Shown in pieces: positions 22,035-34,000 of a stretch of 64,000 bases of DNA (position 1 is its first letter; the number at the start of each line of letters is the position of its first letter). The notes beneath the pieces are model-generated. The model searched no databases, had not been told where the DNA came from, and saw only the letters and a program-made list of their open reading frames with translations. Origin of the DNA: Acestrorhynchus altus (Eukaryota > Chordata > Actinopteri > Characiformes > Acestrorhynchidae). A program made the position numbers and the translations under genes. The DNA lies in assembly GCA_034509495.1 (NCBI GenBank), contig JAVGWO010000026.1, positions 6,899,490 to 6,963,489 on the forward strand, read 5' to 3'.

Positions 22035-22855
22035 TTTGATTGAGCCATCTTGGTTCTATATAGAACCACTCGTCTAAAGAACATCCAAACATTTGTGGAC
22101 ACAACTTCTAATGAATGCATTCATTAGTATTTAAGTTGCAGCCACTGATGACACAGATGTGCAAATGTACACTCACACTTTGTCTAGTCCCTGTTGAGAA
22201 GTACTGCCAATAAGACTCAGGGCAGATAAGCATGAGCCTACTGGCACCATGACTAATGCCATGCATGGACTGGAGGGGGAGTGAATCTGGGTTCTGTGGA
22301 ATGGTGGTGCTCCATCCAGTACTTCTGGGATGAGTTTTACAGTTTGGGATGAGGTGGGGTGGTGATCATTCAACATCTAGGTCTCACTAATAACCGTAAT
22401 GCAATCTCACGTAATGCAATTAAATCCTCACAGCAATGTTTGAAAATCTAGTGGAAAGTCTTCTCTGAATAGTTGCTCCAACAAAATCATGCGGGGGAGC
22501 ATCCGTGGCCTGGTGGTTAGGGAACCAGCTTTGTGACTGGTTCGACCCTTGAACTGGCAGGACATGACTGAAGTGTCCTTGAGCAAGGCACTTAATTCCC
22601 CAGCTGCTCCCTGGGTGCTGAGGATAGGGCTGCCCACTGCTCCGGGCACGTGTGCCCACTGCCCCCTGGTGTGTGAATTCACTAGTGTGTATCACTGTGC
22701 GTGGATGGGTAAAATGCACAGGATTAATTCCCGTGTGTGCAGAACACAGTGGGTTAAAAAAGTATAATCACTGTTAGTAATATCTTTGAGTCTGAAAGAA
22801 ACAGTGAATTAGCAGGTGTCCCAATACTTTTGTCCATACAGTACATCTTCAAGCT
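22035..22855. mobile_element. MITE-like repeat (TGTCCCAATA terminus) interrupted by a SINE
   Basis: The right end is TGTCCCAATACTTTTGTCCA at about 22817-22837. The interior phrases CTGTGGAATGGTGGTGCTCC and TACTTCTGGGATGAGTT match the copy at 56.3-56.67 kb. The SINE at 22490-22762 sits inside it. Confidence 0.55.
22490..22762 (+). mobile_element. tRNA-derived SINE
   Basis: The head GTGGCCTGGTGGTTAGGGAA with GACTGGTTCGACCCTTG has A-box/B-box form; CCTTGAGCAAGGCACTTAAT, GATAGGGCTGCCCACTGCTC and GGATGGGTAAAATGC follow. A short relative of the CCTTGAGCAAGGCACTTAAT part lies at about 60965. Confidence 0.78.
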
Positions 22856-22999
22856 TCTGGAACTGTGTTGCATTCAGAGGCAATGCAAATTTGGTAGTCA
22901 GGTCCAAATATTGGCCACTGCAGGCCACTTGCTCAGTTCCTCTCTCTCCCTTCGCCAATCGACTGGAGGAAATTCCAAGGAATTCCCAATTTACTGAAA

Positions 23000-25900
23000 T
23001 TGACTGGCTAAGGAAATAAAGGCAACAAAGTGTTATTCCCAAGTAGCTGAAATTGTATCATGGGATCAGCCAACGATGGGTGAACTTACACTAGGTGTTT
23101 GTTCAACTGACAAATGTTGTTTGTGTAAACTGGTATAAACTGGTTTTATTCAAATAAAAGTGAATAAAACAATGAAGAGCAAAATGAATTTCAATCCTGA
23201 AAACAATTTGAATGAACTTCCACCTCATTCAGATTTTATCAACTATACTGAGGCTCTTTTCCCAGTTTATAAGGTACTTTCATTTATACCAGTGGTGCAC
23301 AGTTCTGGTCTTGACCATCATTTGGAACGTTGACATCCAGCACATCTGGTTTGAACATCCAGAACCCCCTGAAGGCCTTCATTACCAGGAATAGAGAGAA
23401 AGTCTGCAAGATGACCAGGACCAGGACTGGGTGTCCCTGACCTTGGTATTTCACCTTTCCAGGATTTGGTTCTTGTCTTCCTGTGTAGAATAGAGAAGAT
23501 TGAGTCTTATATACATTTAACTCATGTATATCAGTCCTGCTGTTATATAAGGCACTAGGTTAATACTGCTGACTAATGGCTGTAGCTGGTTATTTCATAC
23601 TGTACCTGCTGCTTGCGCACACCACACACACACCCACCCACACACACACACACACCACCCACACACAGACACACACACAAGCAGAAAGGGCACAGCATCA
23701 TTTCCCCATATGACGCAGGCAGAAGACAAAAAAGATGGAGAGTCACATCCAGCTCCTTGACTCACCTTCAGCAAACAGAAAAACAGAGAGAAAGAGCGAC
23801 ACCTAGTGACCCAAACAGAGTCATTCTCCTCTCTCTGGTCCACTGGCATGTACATGTGCCAGCTGAAATGCAGCATCTAAAGTATGATATAAAAAAAAAA
23901 TATTGAATCCTATTTTTATTTAAAAACAATTAATAAGTACATTTTAAATATATTCACTTGAGGACAAATGAAATGAGCCGAATGAGCAATACTGTGGGTA
24001 TTTAGTTCTTAACCTTAAAAAAAGGTATCAATAACTCGTAAAAATCAAGAAAGTAATAATCATAACACACATTGCGGCCGTGCGTTGTCTCCTTCACTTG
24101 TCTGTAAATCCATATTCCAAGTACTTTTCATCATATTTTCTCACTTTCTTATTTTGTTTCTGTTCTGATGATCCTGGAAGCGGGCATTTTGCGTCCCCAC
24201 TTCCAATTCTAAAAAACGCTCCATTTTAATCCAGTCTGGATGACGTGCCGAGCCACAATGCGCATGAGTGAACTTGAATCAAGATTCAGTTCGAAGCGGT
24301 GATGGGCGGATGAAGCCTCACTGAAGCTTATGAAGCTTCTTCCTGATTGTGCCGAAATAGCTTCGAGGCATTGGCTGAAATAAATGATTACAGCCTGAAC
24401 TCCACCACGAAGCAAACGATCCCTGTGAGATTTACTGGTCACCCAACATCTGTTCTGATCTGCTGATAACCATCTTTAATTATTAAAGTGATGCAATAAA
24501 TAAATTGGTTGTTCTTATTATTGAAAACCACATTCGATATAATGATTTTTTTTGAGAATATGAATAGAAGAAATATTTTCTATTTTCTCAAAATGTTCCC
24601 AAACAATGGAGCGCTTGTTGAAGTAGAGGTTGTGGAGGATTCCATATTGTTTACAAGATCAATAATGATACTGTACAACACAAAGGGGCCACCATGAGCG
24701 CTTTACTGCTTCTTAAGTAGTGAATAAAACATGAGAAAGCGGCAAAACTACGAACCAGTCCTGCTCATTTCCGGTGGTTCATTAACGCGTTCGAAGCTGC
24801 AAACATCATAGTCACGTGATAGTAGTCATATTGTTTCAGTCATATTGAACTAAACGAGCTAACAAACACACAAACAAGTTCATTAGTTACTGCTAAACGC
24901 TCTTAAAGAGCAGGACTAAAAGGAACATCAGTGGGGTTTTAGAAGGTTTGTGTTTTCAGGCACACTGGAAATATTTGCACACACACACACTCACACACAG
25001 AGGACGTGGTTTCCACAAAGATCTAGTGGCCACACACATACAGTTTGTGTGCTGATTCATACTGAGGACATTTGGTCCCCACAAAGAGCTAATGGACACA
25101 CACACACGCAGGGGAGGAGAGCTCTGATGACTCACTGCTCCTCCTCTGCGTGAAAATGAGCTCAGTGCGCAGGAGGTGGCAGCATCACTGACTCCACTGA
25201 GTCAAACCACGTGAGAGGAGAACAGAGTCCTCAGATGCATGCATGCATAAGAGAGGGCAGTGTAAGAGTAATGCCAAAACATCAATCAACCAATCAATCA
25301 ACCAATCAACCAATCAAAGCAAAAAGCCTGAGAAGATGCCAGAGGTAATACTGTGCTAAACAGTCTGGATTGTTTAATGCAGCAGTTTAATCTCTCAGTC
25401 CATCATTTGCTGACTCAGAAATGATAGATGATGTGGAGGGGACAGTACTGACACATACACAACCCCTCCACTAACAAAGTCAGTTTTATGAATGAACACT
25501 CTGACGAATCATAAAGAGTCCATTGTAGAGAGTACATTGTGTAGTGCTGCTACATCAGTGCGTCAACAGCAATTACCCTTCATGATCCTTCAGGACCCTC
25601 AGGAGACTTCATTCCCATCAACCCCCGTTTCACACTCACCCTAAAGGAAAGTGGCACCACCAGCTCTTAGAGCTACACCACCGATGGGGGTAGTGAGATT
25701 TAATGGAGGGTGAACAAGAGAAATGACAGCTGTGTGTGTGTGACACACCGAGAGGATAGAAGTGCGTCAGAGAAACACTACTGGGACACATACCAAAGGT
25801 TGAGTTTTCAGTTACACGGCCTACCTTTATCACAAACACCACTCAAACCTTTTTTTGAATAGTCATCAACCATGAGCACTCCAAGAAATTTAAGCTGTTG

Positions 25901-26040
25901 GACAACTTTATCTAAGTACGCCGTAGGGGCAACAGCAACCCCTTCACCTAAAAATGACAACTTAAGGAGTGCTGATTGAAAATAACAATCTAACATGCTA
26001 TTTTACAAGAACCCCCCCCAAAAACTGCTGCATTAGGACC
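23000..26040. other. intergenic, no gene seen
   Basis: A CA tract at 23620-23680, poly-A-rich stretches, a GAAGCTTATGAAGCTTC palindrome-rich patch near 24320 (possibly a decayed hAT-type repeat), and a short CAATCAAC tandem at 25270-25315. No coding evidence. Confidence 0.4.
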
Positions 26041-26049
26041 CATACAGCT

Positions 26050-26520
26050 GATTTATACGAGGGACGAGTTGTAGAGATTCCTGGTGTCCTGCAATAAACC
26101 ATCCCTTGCAGCTTGAAAATTATCATGCAATTTCTGCAGATTTTGCAGTGGGAATAATGAGTTTTCAATCTGGGAAAGGTCTGAACACAGATCACTGAAG
26201 ACCCCTGAAGATGACGCGCTGCTATTCTGAGTGGCTCCATGACAGTCTGGCAAGACACCTGTGCAGTCTTTGGTGCCGTTGATCTGGTATTAAGGGCAGT
26301 CGTTGCAATGGTCTGTGTACATGTAGCCCTGCATCCTGCAGCCATCTGCCAATAATGCTGACATAACTGGACGACTCACTGAGCGAATCACTGCACACCG
26401 AATGCTGTTGGGTTAGGCCATGCATGTTCTCCTCCACTGTTCCTGCTCCCAGATCCTTTGTGTTGCTGGTGTGCACCTTCTTCTGTCCACTGCCACCAAC
26501 AGCATGCTATGATAATCTGC
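26050..26520 (-). mobile_element. mariner-like transposase remnant
   Basis: Shares phrases with the remnant at 6220-6745 (GAGTTGTAGAGATTCCT, TTCTGCAGATTTTG, ATCACTGAAGA) and is read best on the - strand. Heavily decayed. Confidence 0.45.
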
Positions 26521-26599
26521 ACCACCAGGATGACACACAATACCTTGATAAGATCATCCCACTTCCAGGAGCCTTACAATTCAATGAATAAAACAAAGA

Positions 26600-28090
26600 A
26601 CTTACAGCTGATGGGGTCAGGTTAGCAGGGCAGACACTTCCTGAACTGACGAGCTACAGAAGGTGACACAGTTAAAGCTGAGATTTTCCATTCTACCCAT
26701 GTTTGTCCATGGCCCAATGAATGTGGCCAAAACGAAGAAACCCCGGAAGTCAATCATTAGGAAGGAAATTCATATACAACAGTGTATATCAACACAGAAC
26801 AGTGTAAACAGCAAGAAAGGGCGCATTCATATGTCTTTAGGTGGGATTTTATTGGCCATTGAGACATGCATACTGTATCTGCCTACAGCTTCTTCTTAAA
26901 GACACATTGAATGTTTGTTGTCTGTTACTCAGATCAGCAAAATCACTTTACAAGCAGTTTTACCAAAATTTTATAGAACACAATGTTTAAACCACAAGAC
27001 ATTCGACATAAAAACTGCAGGCCATACACACAAGTCTTTATTTAGCTAAAGGTTTAGTTTAAGTTCCTTCCTTTTTTGTGCAGCTATCAGTGGCACATTT
27101 ATGCAAATAAATAAAATATCGAAGCGCTCTTATTCTGTACAAATTAGTATCTCAAAAATAATAATAATAATATTAATAATAATGAGCACAGAAATAAACT
27201 AAAAGGCAATAGAATTCACCCCAAACTTCCTTTAGTCCAAACGGGTGAAAGTCTAGCATTTCTATCCATTCCTATTTAACAATACAGAAATGCACCTGTT
27301 GAGTCTGTAAGGTACATGTGGCTACTGTACACAACTGCCCTTATTTTTTGCAATTTTCTTATGTTTTCAGAGACATGGGGAACCTTATTACCTACAGCGG
27401 AAGGTATATTTTCTGAATGCTACACAGTAAAACAGTGACAGATGTACGGTTTAACAGTGTGACAAAATTCAAGATTCAATTAACTCCTTAAAAGCACTGC
27501 AAATCTACTGTATTTAGAGCAGCTGAAAATGAGAATGCTAAATATAAACAACAAAACATACCCAAACTTAAATCACCAGTTTAGTGTTAATATCCTAAAT
27601 TCAATAATTTCACAAAATAAATATGTTGTTTTTTTATAACACATAATGTGTAATCCAGATTGTCGTTACAGTTTGGTAAATCCCATCTGTTCCCTATGCT
27701 GGCATCATGAAAAGATTTATTTAATGAAAATACATTTCAATCTAAATGTATTTAGATACACATTGGCTGTATTTTTAGGCTCTACATGAGCAAGCCTGCC
27801 CACCTGCGTTGGCACCTTAGACTGAACCTGTTCATGCTCCACCTACAAATATGCTCTTTCTTAGCTATTGTTGCTAGGTTGGCCAAGCTGGACAGTATGC
27901 TGGAAGAATCACATTTCGCAGAGTCAAAGGTATAAAAACATTCGACTTTTCATGAAAACTTGAGTGATCATCATACTGTGAAGAGATTTGTGACTGATTC
28001 AGAGCACAGACGGGTTTGTTCAGGTTAAAGTCATAAAAAGGAAGGTTTCTCACAGACAAAATCATCAGATTAAGAGAGCAGATGCACACA
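26600..28090. other. AT-rich intergenic, no gene seen
   Basis: Low complexity in places, including ATAATAATAATAATATTAAT near 27160. Candidate AATAAA signals on the - strand (TTTATT near 27035 and 27717) could serve wasf3, but 3-4 kb is far from its stop. Confidence 0.35.
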
Positions 28091-28129
28091 TGGCTTTACA
28101 TATTTGAAGCTGCTGGTGCCTCTGGAGTA

Positions 28130-28335
28130 CCATGGACCTCAAAGTGCAGGATCCTCCAGAGGCTTGCTGTTGTGCATAAGCCAACTATTCAGCCACCCCT
28201 AACCAATGCTCACTAGCAGAGGGCCCAGAAACACAGACTAATTTTCAAACCGTCTTGTTTACTGATGAGTGCCATGCAACTCTGGATAGTCCAGATTGAT
28301 GGAGCAGCGTTGGTTGGTGAATGGCCACCAGAAAT
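28130..28335 (+). mobile_element. Tc-type transposase fragment
   Basis: On the + strand VLFTDECHATLDSP recalls the first catalytic-aspartate region (FTDE…) of fish Tc transposases, preceded by decayed helix-turn-helix sequence. Confidence 0.45.
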
Positions 28336-28339
28336 ATCA

Positions 28340-30925
28340 TTTGCATAATGATTTAGAACGTGGTGTGTGTGTGCATATCATGTAACTGAAAGGTTGCTGG
28401 GGGTGGGAGTAGTAACGGAACAGTGCTTTCTCCTCCTACAAAAGTCATGTCTGAGGTTCTCTTGAACACCTAACCCTCCCGGTACTGAGGGGACTACCAC
28501 CCCAGTTGTATGTTCTTACTGCCCTAATTATTAGTGGATTTTTTAAGGAAACAGCCCCCCCTCCTCTTTTTGAATAAATGAAATGCCTATGCACTAGTGT
28601 GAGTGTGTTCGCGTCCAGTTTTATGAATGGGTTAAATGCAGAGGTCGGTAGATGGCTATAAAGTGTATTACTTGGTATTATACTGAAGAGAAAATGATGG
28701 GTGTTGTCATTCTGTTGTAGAATTCTACTGTTGAAGCTAAACAAATGTGCCACCATGCTCACAGCACAACAACAATATCTCATCCTAACAGTGACCATTT
28801 GCACAACCACTATTAAGTGTGCTACAATTTCTCATTAGCTCAAATGAGATTTTACCCAGTGCTCACTAAAGCTTGGCCAACTTGGCAAGAGTTGCTACTA
28901 AAAAACACAAGGAGTGGGCATTTTTTTAAGCAGCTCAGCTTTTTGGTATGACTTCCACTTAAAGGGGGTAAAAAGTAAATAAAAAATCTTGTTATTGATG
29001 CAAAGTCGAGTATGGGTGGGTGTGTATGTCCGGAAAGCTTTCAGTCTGTAACACACTTTTTATACACTGTTTCTGGCTGTTAGAACTCAAAAAACCAACC
29101 AGATGCTCCTTCTTAACACCATCGCTGATGTCACGTCTGTCCATGTAGGAGAGGAGAGTGTAGCTTGCGTAGATCGAACAGAAAAAAGACGAGAGTGAGT
29201 AAAGAAGAGTGATGGAGAGAATGAAAGTGAGGGTGAAGAACTGTGAACTCAGCAGACAGCAGCGACACACAGAGTGTGACTGATGGTAAAGGAGTCACGG
29301 ACTGTGGGCAGAACTCCTGCTGGGACTCACAGTAATGTAGGAGGACTTCTTTCCAATTAGAAATTTCCACTGTAAAGGTTACTGAATCTCTGATCTCATA
29401 TAGGAGCGAGTGGGGCACAAACCAACATGAGGAATAGAAACAGAGTTTATATGAAGTTAAACAGGTGCAAAACAGAAGTTTTGACTGGATTTAAAACAAA
29501 ATTTAATCAAGACTCATCCTGATTTTTTTTTATATATCACTTCACTCATGGTGGATGAAAAAAAATCACCATTTTGTTTTAGCGCAAAACCAAACTGACT
29601 GTTATGGGAGAACTTTACGTTCTGAACGTTTCTTTACGTTCAAGGACAGTGAATGTAAAACATTTGAACTAAATGTAATTTGAGCATTTCGATTTCGAAG
29701 CAGCTCTATTCACCATGAAATTCTGATGCAATGTGAAGAAAACAGGGAGTATGTACTCAACAGTGTGATCTTAATCACATTTCTGACGATATAAGGCTGA
29801 TGAAGTTGGTGTGTAAACAGTGAATGCATTTTTTTTTAGATCAGAGGAAGGTCTAGACATCTGAAAGAGAGCTGGATTCCTCAGTGCATGTGTACTCCTT
29901 AATTGGAGTTCTGTGGGCATATGTGAAAAGCAGTATCATGGTACAGATGGTGAGAGTGATGCTGAAACCAATGACTAACAAAATTAAGTGTTTAAAAATT
30001 CCTCAACTTCTAGATGATGTCTCTTCATATTGTGGTTCAAAGTGGGTGAAAAAAACATCATGAGGTTTAGGTTTTACATGATGTTTACATCACTTTCACA
30101 TTTACTTTGTCTTACCCGTTTGTCTTTGTCTTCGTAGAGTTTCATAACGTGCTCTGCTGTACTTTGTGGTCAAAATATAATGGGCCATGTTGGACACATA
30201 TTTAATCTGATGCAGATATTTCTATGCATTAAAGTTGCAAAGCTTGCCAGGTTGAACTATTATTATTATTATTATTATTATTATTATCATTCATTTAATT
30301 GTGAATTAACTGTGCTTCTAAGGACAGTTAACAGGGATTTCATAGGCTGAGTTATCTTTTCTAGAAATGGCTAATTTGAACTTCTGAATGGTTCTAAATC
30401 TTGATCGAACACTTCTAAAACTATTAAAAATGGAAATGCTGTAGGATATGCCCCACTCTGCCCGGTTACGAAATGGAGGTTTGTGATTGTGGTATTGTAA
30501 AACTGTAACTTAACGTTATTTAAATGTGCACAACTCTAAAACAGTTGTACAATGTTAACCTCTATTGTACATATTTGTTAATATTCTACAAATTGTGAGA
30601 GTGAACGTACCTGATCAGTCTGTATTCTGAGCTCAGATATCAGAATCAGTACCCTCTCTGTGCGTCATGGAGTTTGTGCCTGTTTGTGTGTCTGGTAGAA
30701 CACCAATATTAAATAACTATACAACGTCTTACTGTATCTCATCTTTCAATCACTGGAAAAAGCCTGGAAGATTGACGGCTGTACACACAATGCTTTTCAT
30801 ACAGCGTTTCTTTCGTCTGCTACATCTCTTATGCTGTCCTGAAAACCACTCCCCTCATCCTCTCTCTCTCTAGTTCCTCTTCTTTTCTTCTCTCATCTGC
30901 TGCTCCCTCTCGCTCTCCTCTTCCC
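28340..30925. other. region between transposon remnant and wasf3 stop; includes wasf3 3' UTR
   Basis: A short piece at about 28596-28650 (GTTTTATGAATGGGTTAAAT then GCAGAGGTCGG) matches the 3' end of the tRNA-derived SINE type. An (ATT)n tract lies at 30256-30290. The 3' UTR of wasf3 begins at 30925 and runs to lower coordinates for an unknown length. Confidence 0.4.
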
Positions 30926-31083
30926 TCAGTCGGACCACTCATTCTCGTCCAGCTCGGAGTCCTCGTCCGACTCACTGTACTCAACAGCAATGCGGCGGGA
31001 CAGGATGGTGGCCACATCATTGCCCACCGGCTCCTTCTTAGCCTCCAGCTCTCTCTGCTCCTGCACTTTCCTCAACTGTATAC
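30926..31083 (-). CDS. wasf3: wasf3 exon 9, central and acidic (CA) segment with stop
   Basis: Encodes IQLRKVQEQRELEAKKEPVG, NDVATILSRRIAVEYSES and DEDSELDENEWSD, then TGA at 30928-30926. This is the central-acidic Arp2/3-activating tail with the essential penultimate-region tryptophan. The acceptor is TTTCTCTCAG|GTATAC. The end of the 3' UTR was not identified; the sequence just beyond the stop is GA-rich in sense. Confidence 0.95.
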
Positions 31084-34000
31084 CTGAGAGAAAGAGGTGA
31101 AAAGGAGGCAGAAGCCTAAAATTAAAGGAGGCATTTTCTAGCATGTTTTCCTCCTTGAGGTTCACTTATGATACAGTGAAGGAAATAATTATTTGACCCC
31201 TTGCTGATTTTGTATGTTTGCTCACTGACAAACACATGAACAGTCTATACATTTAAGGGTCAGTTCATTTTAACCGTGAGAGATAGAATATCAAAAATAA
31301 AATCCAGAAAATCACATTGTATAAATCATATAAATTATTTGCATTTTGCAGAGAGAAATAAGTAATTGATCCCGCTGGCAAACAAGACTTAATACTTGGT
31401 GGCAAAACCCTTGTTGGGAAGAACAGCAGTCAGACATTTTTTGTAGTTGATGGTGAGGTTTGCGCATGTCAGGAGGAATTTTGGTCCACTCGTCTTTGCA
31501 GATCATCTCTAAATCTTTAAGATTTTGAGGCTGTTGATTGGCAACTCAGAGCTTCAGCTCCCTCCACAGGTCTAGAGACTGGCTGGGCCACTCATGACCT
31601 TAATGTGCTTCTTTTTGCGCCACTCCTTTGTTGCCTTCGCTGTATGTTTTGGGTCGTTGTTGTGCTGAAAGAGCCAGCCACAAACCATTTTTAGTGTCCT
31701 GGCAGAGGGAAGGAGGTTGTCACTCAGAATTTTATGATACATGGCTCCATCCATTCTCCAAATGATGTGGTGAAGTAGTCCTGTGCCCTCAGCAGAAAAA
31801 CACCCCAAAACATGTTTCCACCTCCATGCTTGACAGTAGGGACGGTGTTGTTTGGGTCATAGTTAGCATTTCTCTTCGTCCAAACATGGCAAATTTTTTG
31901 TCTCATCTGACCAAAGTACCTTCTCTCAATCACTCTCAGAAACATCCAGGTGTTTATTGGAAAACTTGAGATGGGACTGCACATGTGCCTTCTTGAGCAG
32001 GGGGACCTTGCGGGCACTGCAGGATTATAATCCATTACGGTGTAATGTGTTACCAACGGTTTTCTTGGTGACTGTGGTCCCAGCTGTCTTGAGATCATTA
32101 ACAATTTCCCCCTGTGTAGTTTTAGGCTGATGTCTCACATTCCTCGTGATCAAGGATATGCTATGAGGTGAGATTTTGCATTGAGACCCAGATCAATGTT
32201 GATTGACAGTCATTTTGTATTTCTTACATTTTCTTACTACTGCATCAACAGTTGTCTCCTTCTCACCCAGCATCTTACTCGTGGCCTTGTGCAGGTCTAT
32301 GATCTTGTTGCTGACATCCTTAGAAAGCTCACTGGTTTTGCCCATGTTGTAGAACTTAGAGTTTGACTGATTAATTGAGTCTGTGGACAGGAGTCTTTAA
32401 TACAGGTGAGAATTTAAGACAGCTGTCATTAATGCAGGTAATGAGTTAATTAGGAGCGTCCAACTGGTCTTAATGGTTAATCTGGGATCAAATACTTATT
32501 TCTCTCTGCAAAATGCAAATAAATGTATATAATTCATACAATGTGATTTTCTGGATTTTACTTATTTTTTATTTTATTTTATCTCTCACTGTTAAAATTA
32601 ACCTACCCTTAAAATTATGGACAGTTCATGTCTTTGTCAACTTAAAAAATCAGCAAGGCGTCAAATAAATATTTCCTTCACTGTTTGTGTAAAAGTAAAT
32701 GTACCACAAAACCATCACAGTTCATTTCACAATCTATTCACAATTCTATATCGTTTAGTATTACAAAGATTATTGGCTGTTCCATGTCTCATTCACAAAG
32801 CAGACTAGGCTGAAATGTATAAACAAAAGAACAAATCTTAGGAGAAAATGGTGCTTTAGAAAGCTGGCATCTCAACAGCTAAAAACAGCAAAAATGTTCA
32901 ATCATTTCCCACACGTCTTCCACTATAATGGCTCTGCTACAGGCTGTCAGGTGGCAGGTGTGAATGGGCATGCAAGATTGCTGTAAGCCATTATGTCAGC
33001 GTGTTTACGGTTGTGATATCACAACTATGAATTTGAAACAGACCATTTTACAGCCTGTTTGTGGACTTTTTTTGTTTTCCATGAAAAGCAGCTCTGGTTA
33101 GAGATTTACATAGACTCAAACATGAATATCATGGCAATATTGAGCTCTGAATGATTTCCTACTGAAGACAGTGGCATAGGACCTCCTGAAAATAATATCT
33201 GGCATGTGTGACTGTCTCCTATTAGAGTTTTATTTACAAAAAATGAGAACTTATGTGAAACTACGATCCCACAAAAAAGGGTTCTGAAGGTCAATACTGG
33301 TATCATGATTGAATTAGCCAGGTTTTAGAGTCCAGGGGTTAGATTTTAATTGCTTCTTCTCTGCAGTTCACTTGCAGCTTATTTATTCCTGCCTGCTTCC
33401 ACAAGCAACCAGTGATCTATCAGCCTGACCTCTACTTCTACCAGTGAGAGAGAGATCACCCATCTGCTTTAAATCCACAACCTGCCTTCTGTTATAAATG
33501 CATCACACATAGCCTTTCTCTCCTTTTGCCATTTGCAGATGTCAGTATAAACAGAAACCAGGACTAAATTAGCAGTAGTGTTGCTTTAAAATAAAGACAA
33601 TGGTGATGTATGTACTGGTGACTCCTAATCGCTCTTGAATGTGTGTCGTCTTGATAATTATTGGATGATTCACTGTTTCAGAGCAAATAAAATATATATT
33701 CTGTAGTGGAGGTCAACCGGCAAGACTGGACTGTGGCAATAAATCAATGCAAATTATTCCTCTGCCTTTTTCCAGCTCACTGTACAACACCATGACAAGC
33801 AGACAAATCACATGCCTATGTTCTCCCCTCCTCTCTCTCTCTCTCTTACCTCGTCTTATGGCGGCGAGCAGGTCGCTGCGGGCATCGCTCATGGGGATCA
33901 GGGGTACTTGCCCCTTCCGGGGGGCCGTTGCTTCGGCTGGAGCTTGAGGCAGGCTGTGTGCGTGAGGGTGTGTGTGTGGGTGTGGGTGCGTGGGGGGTCC

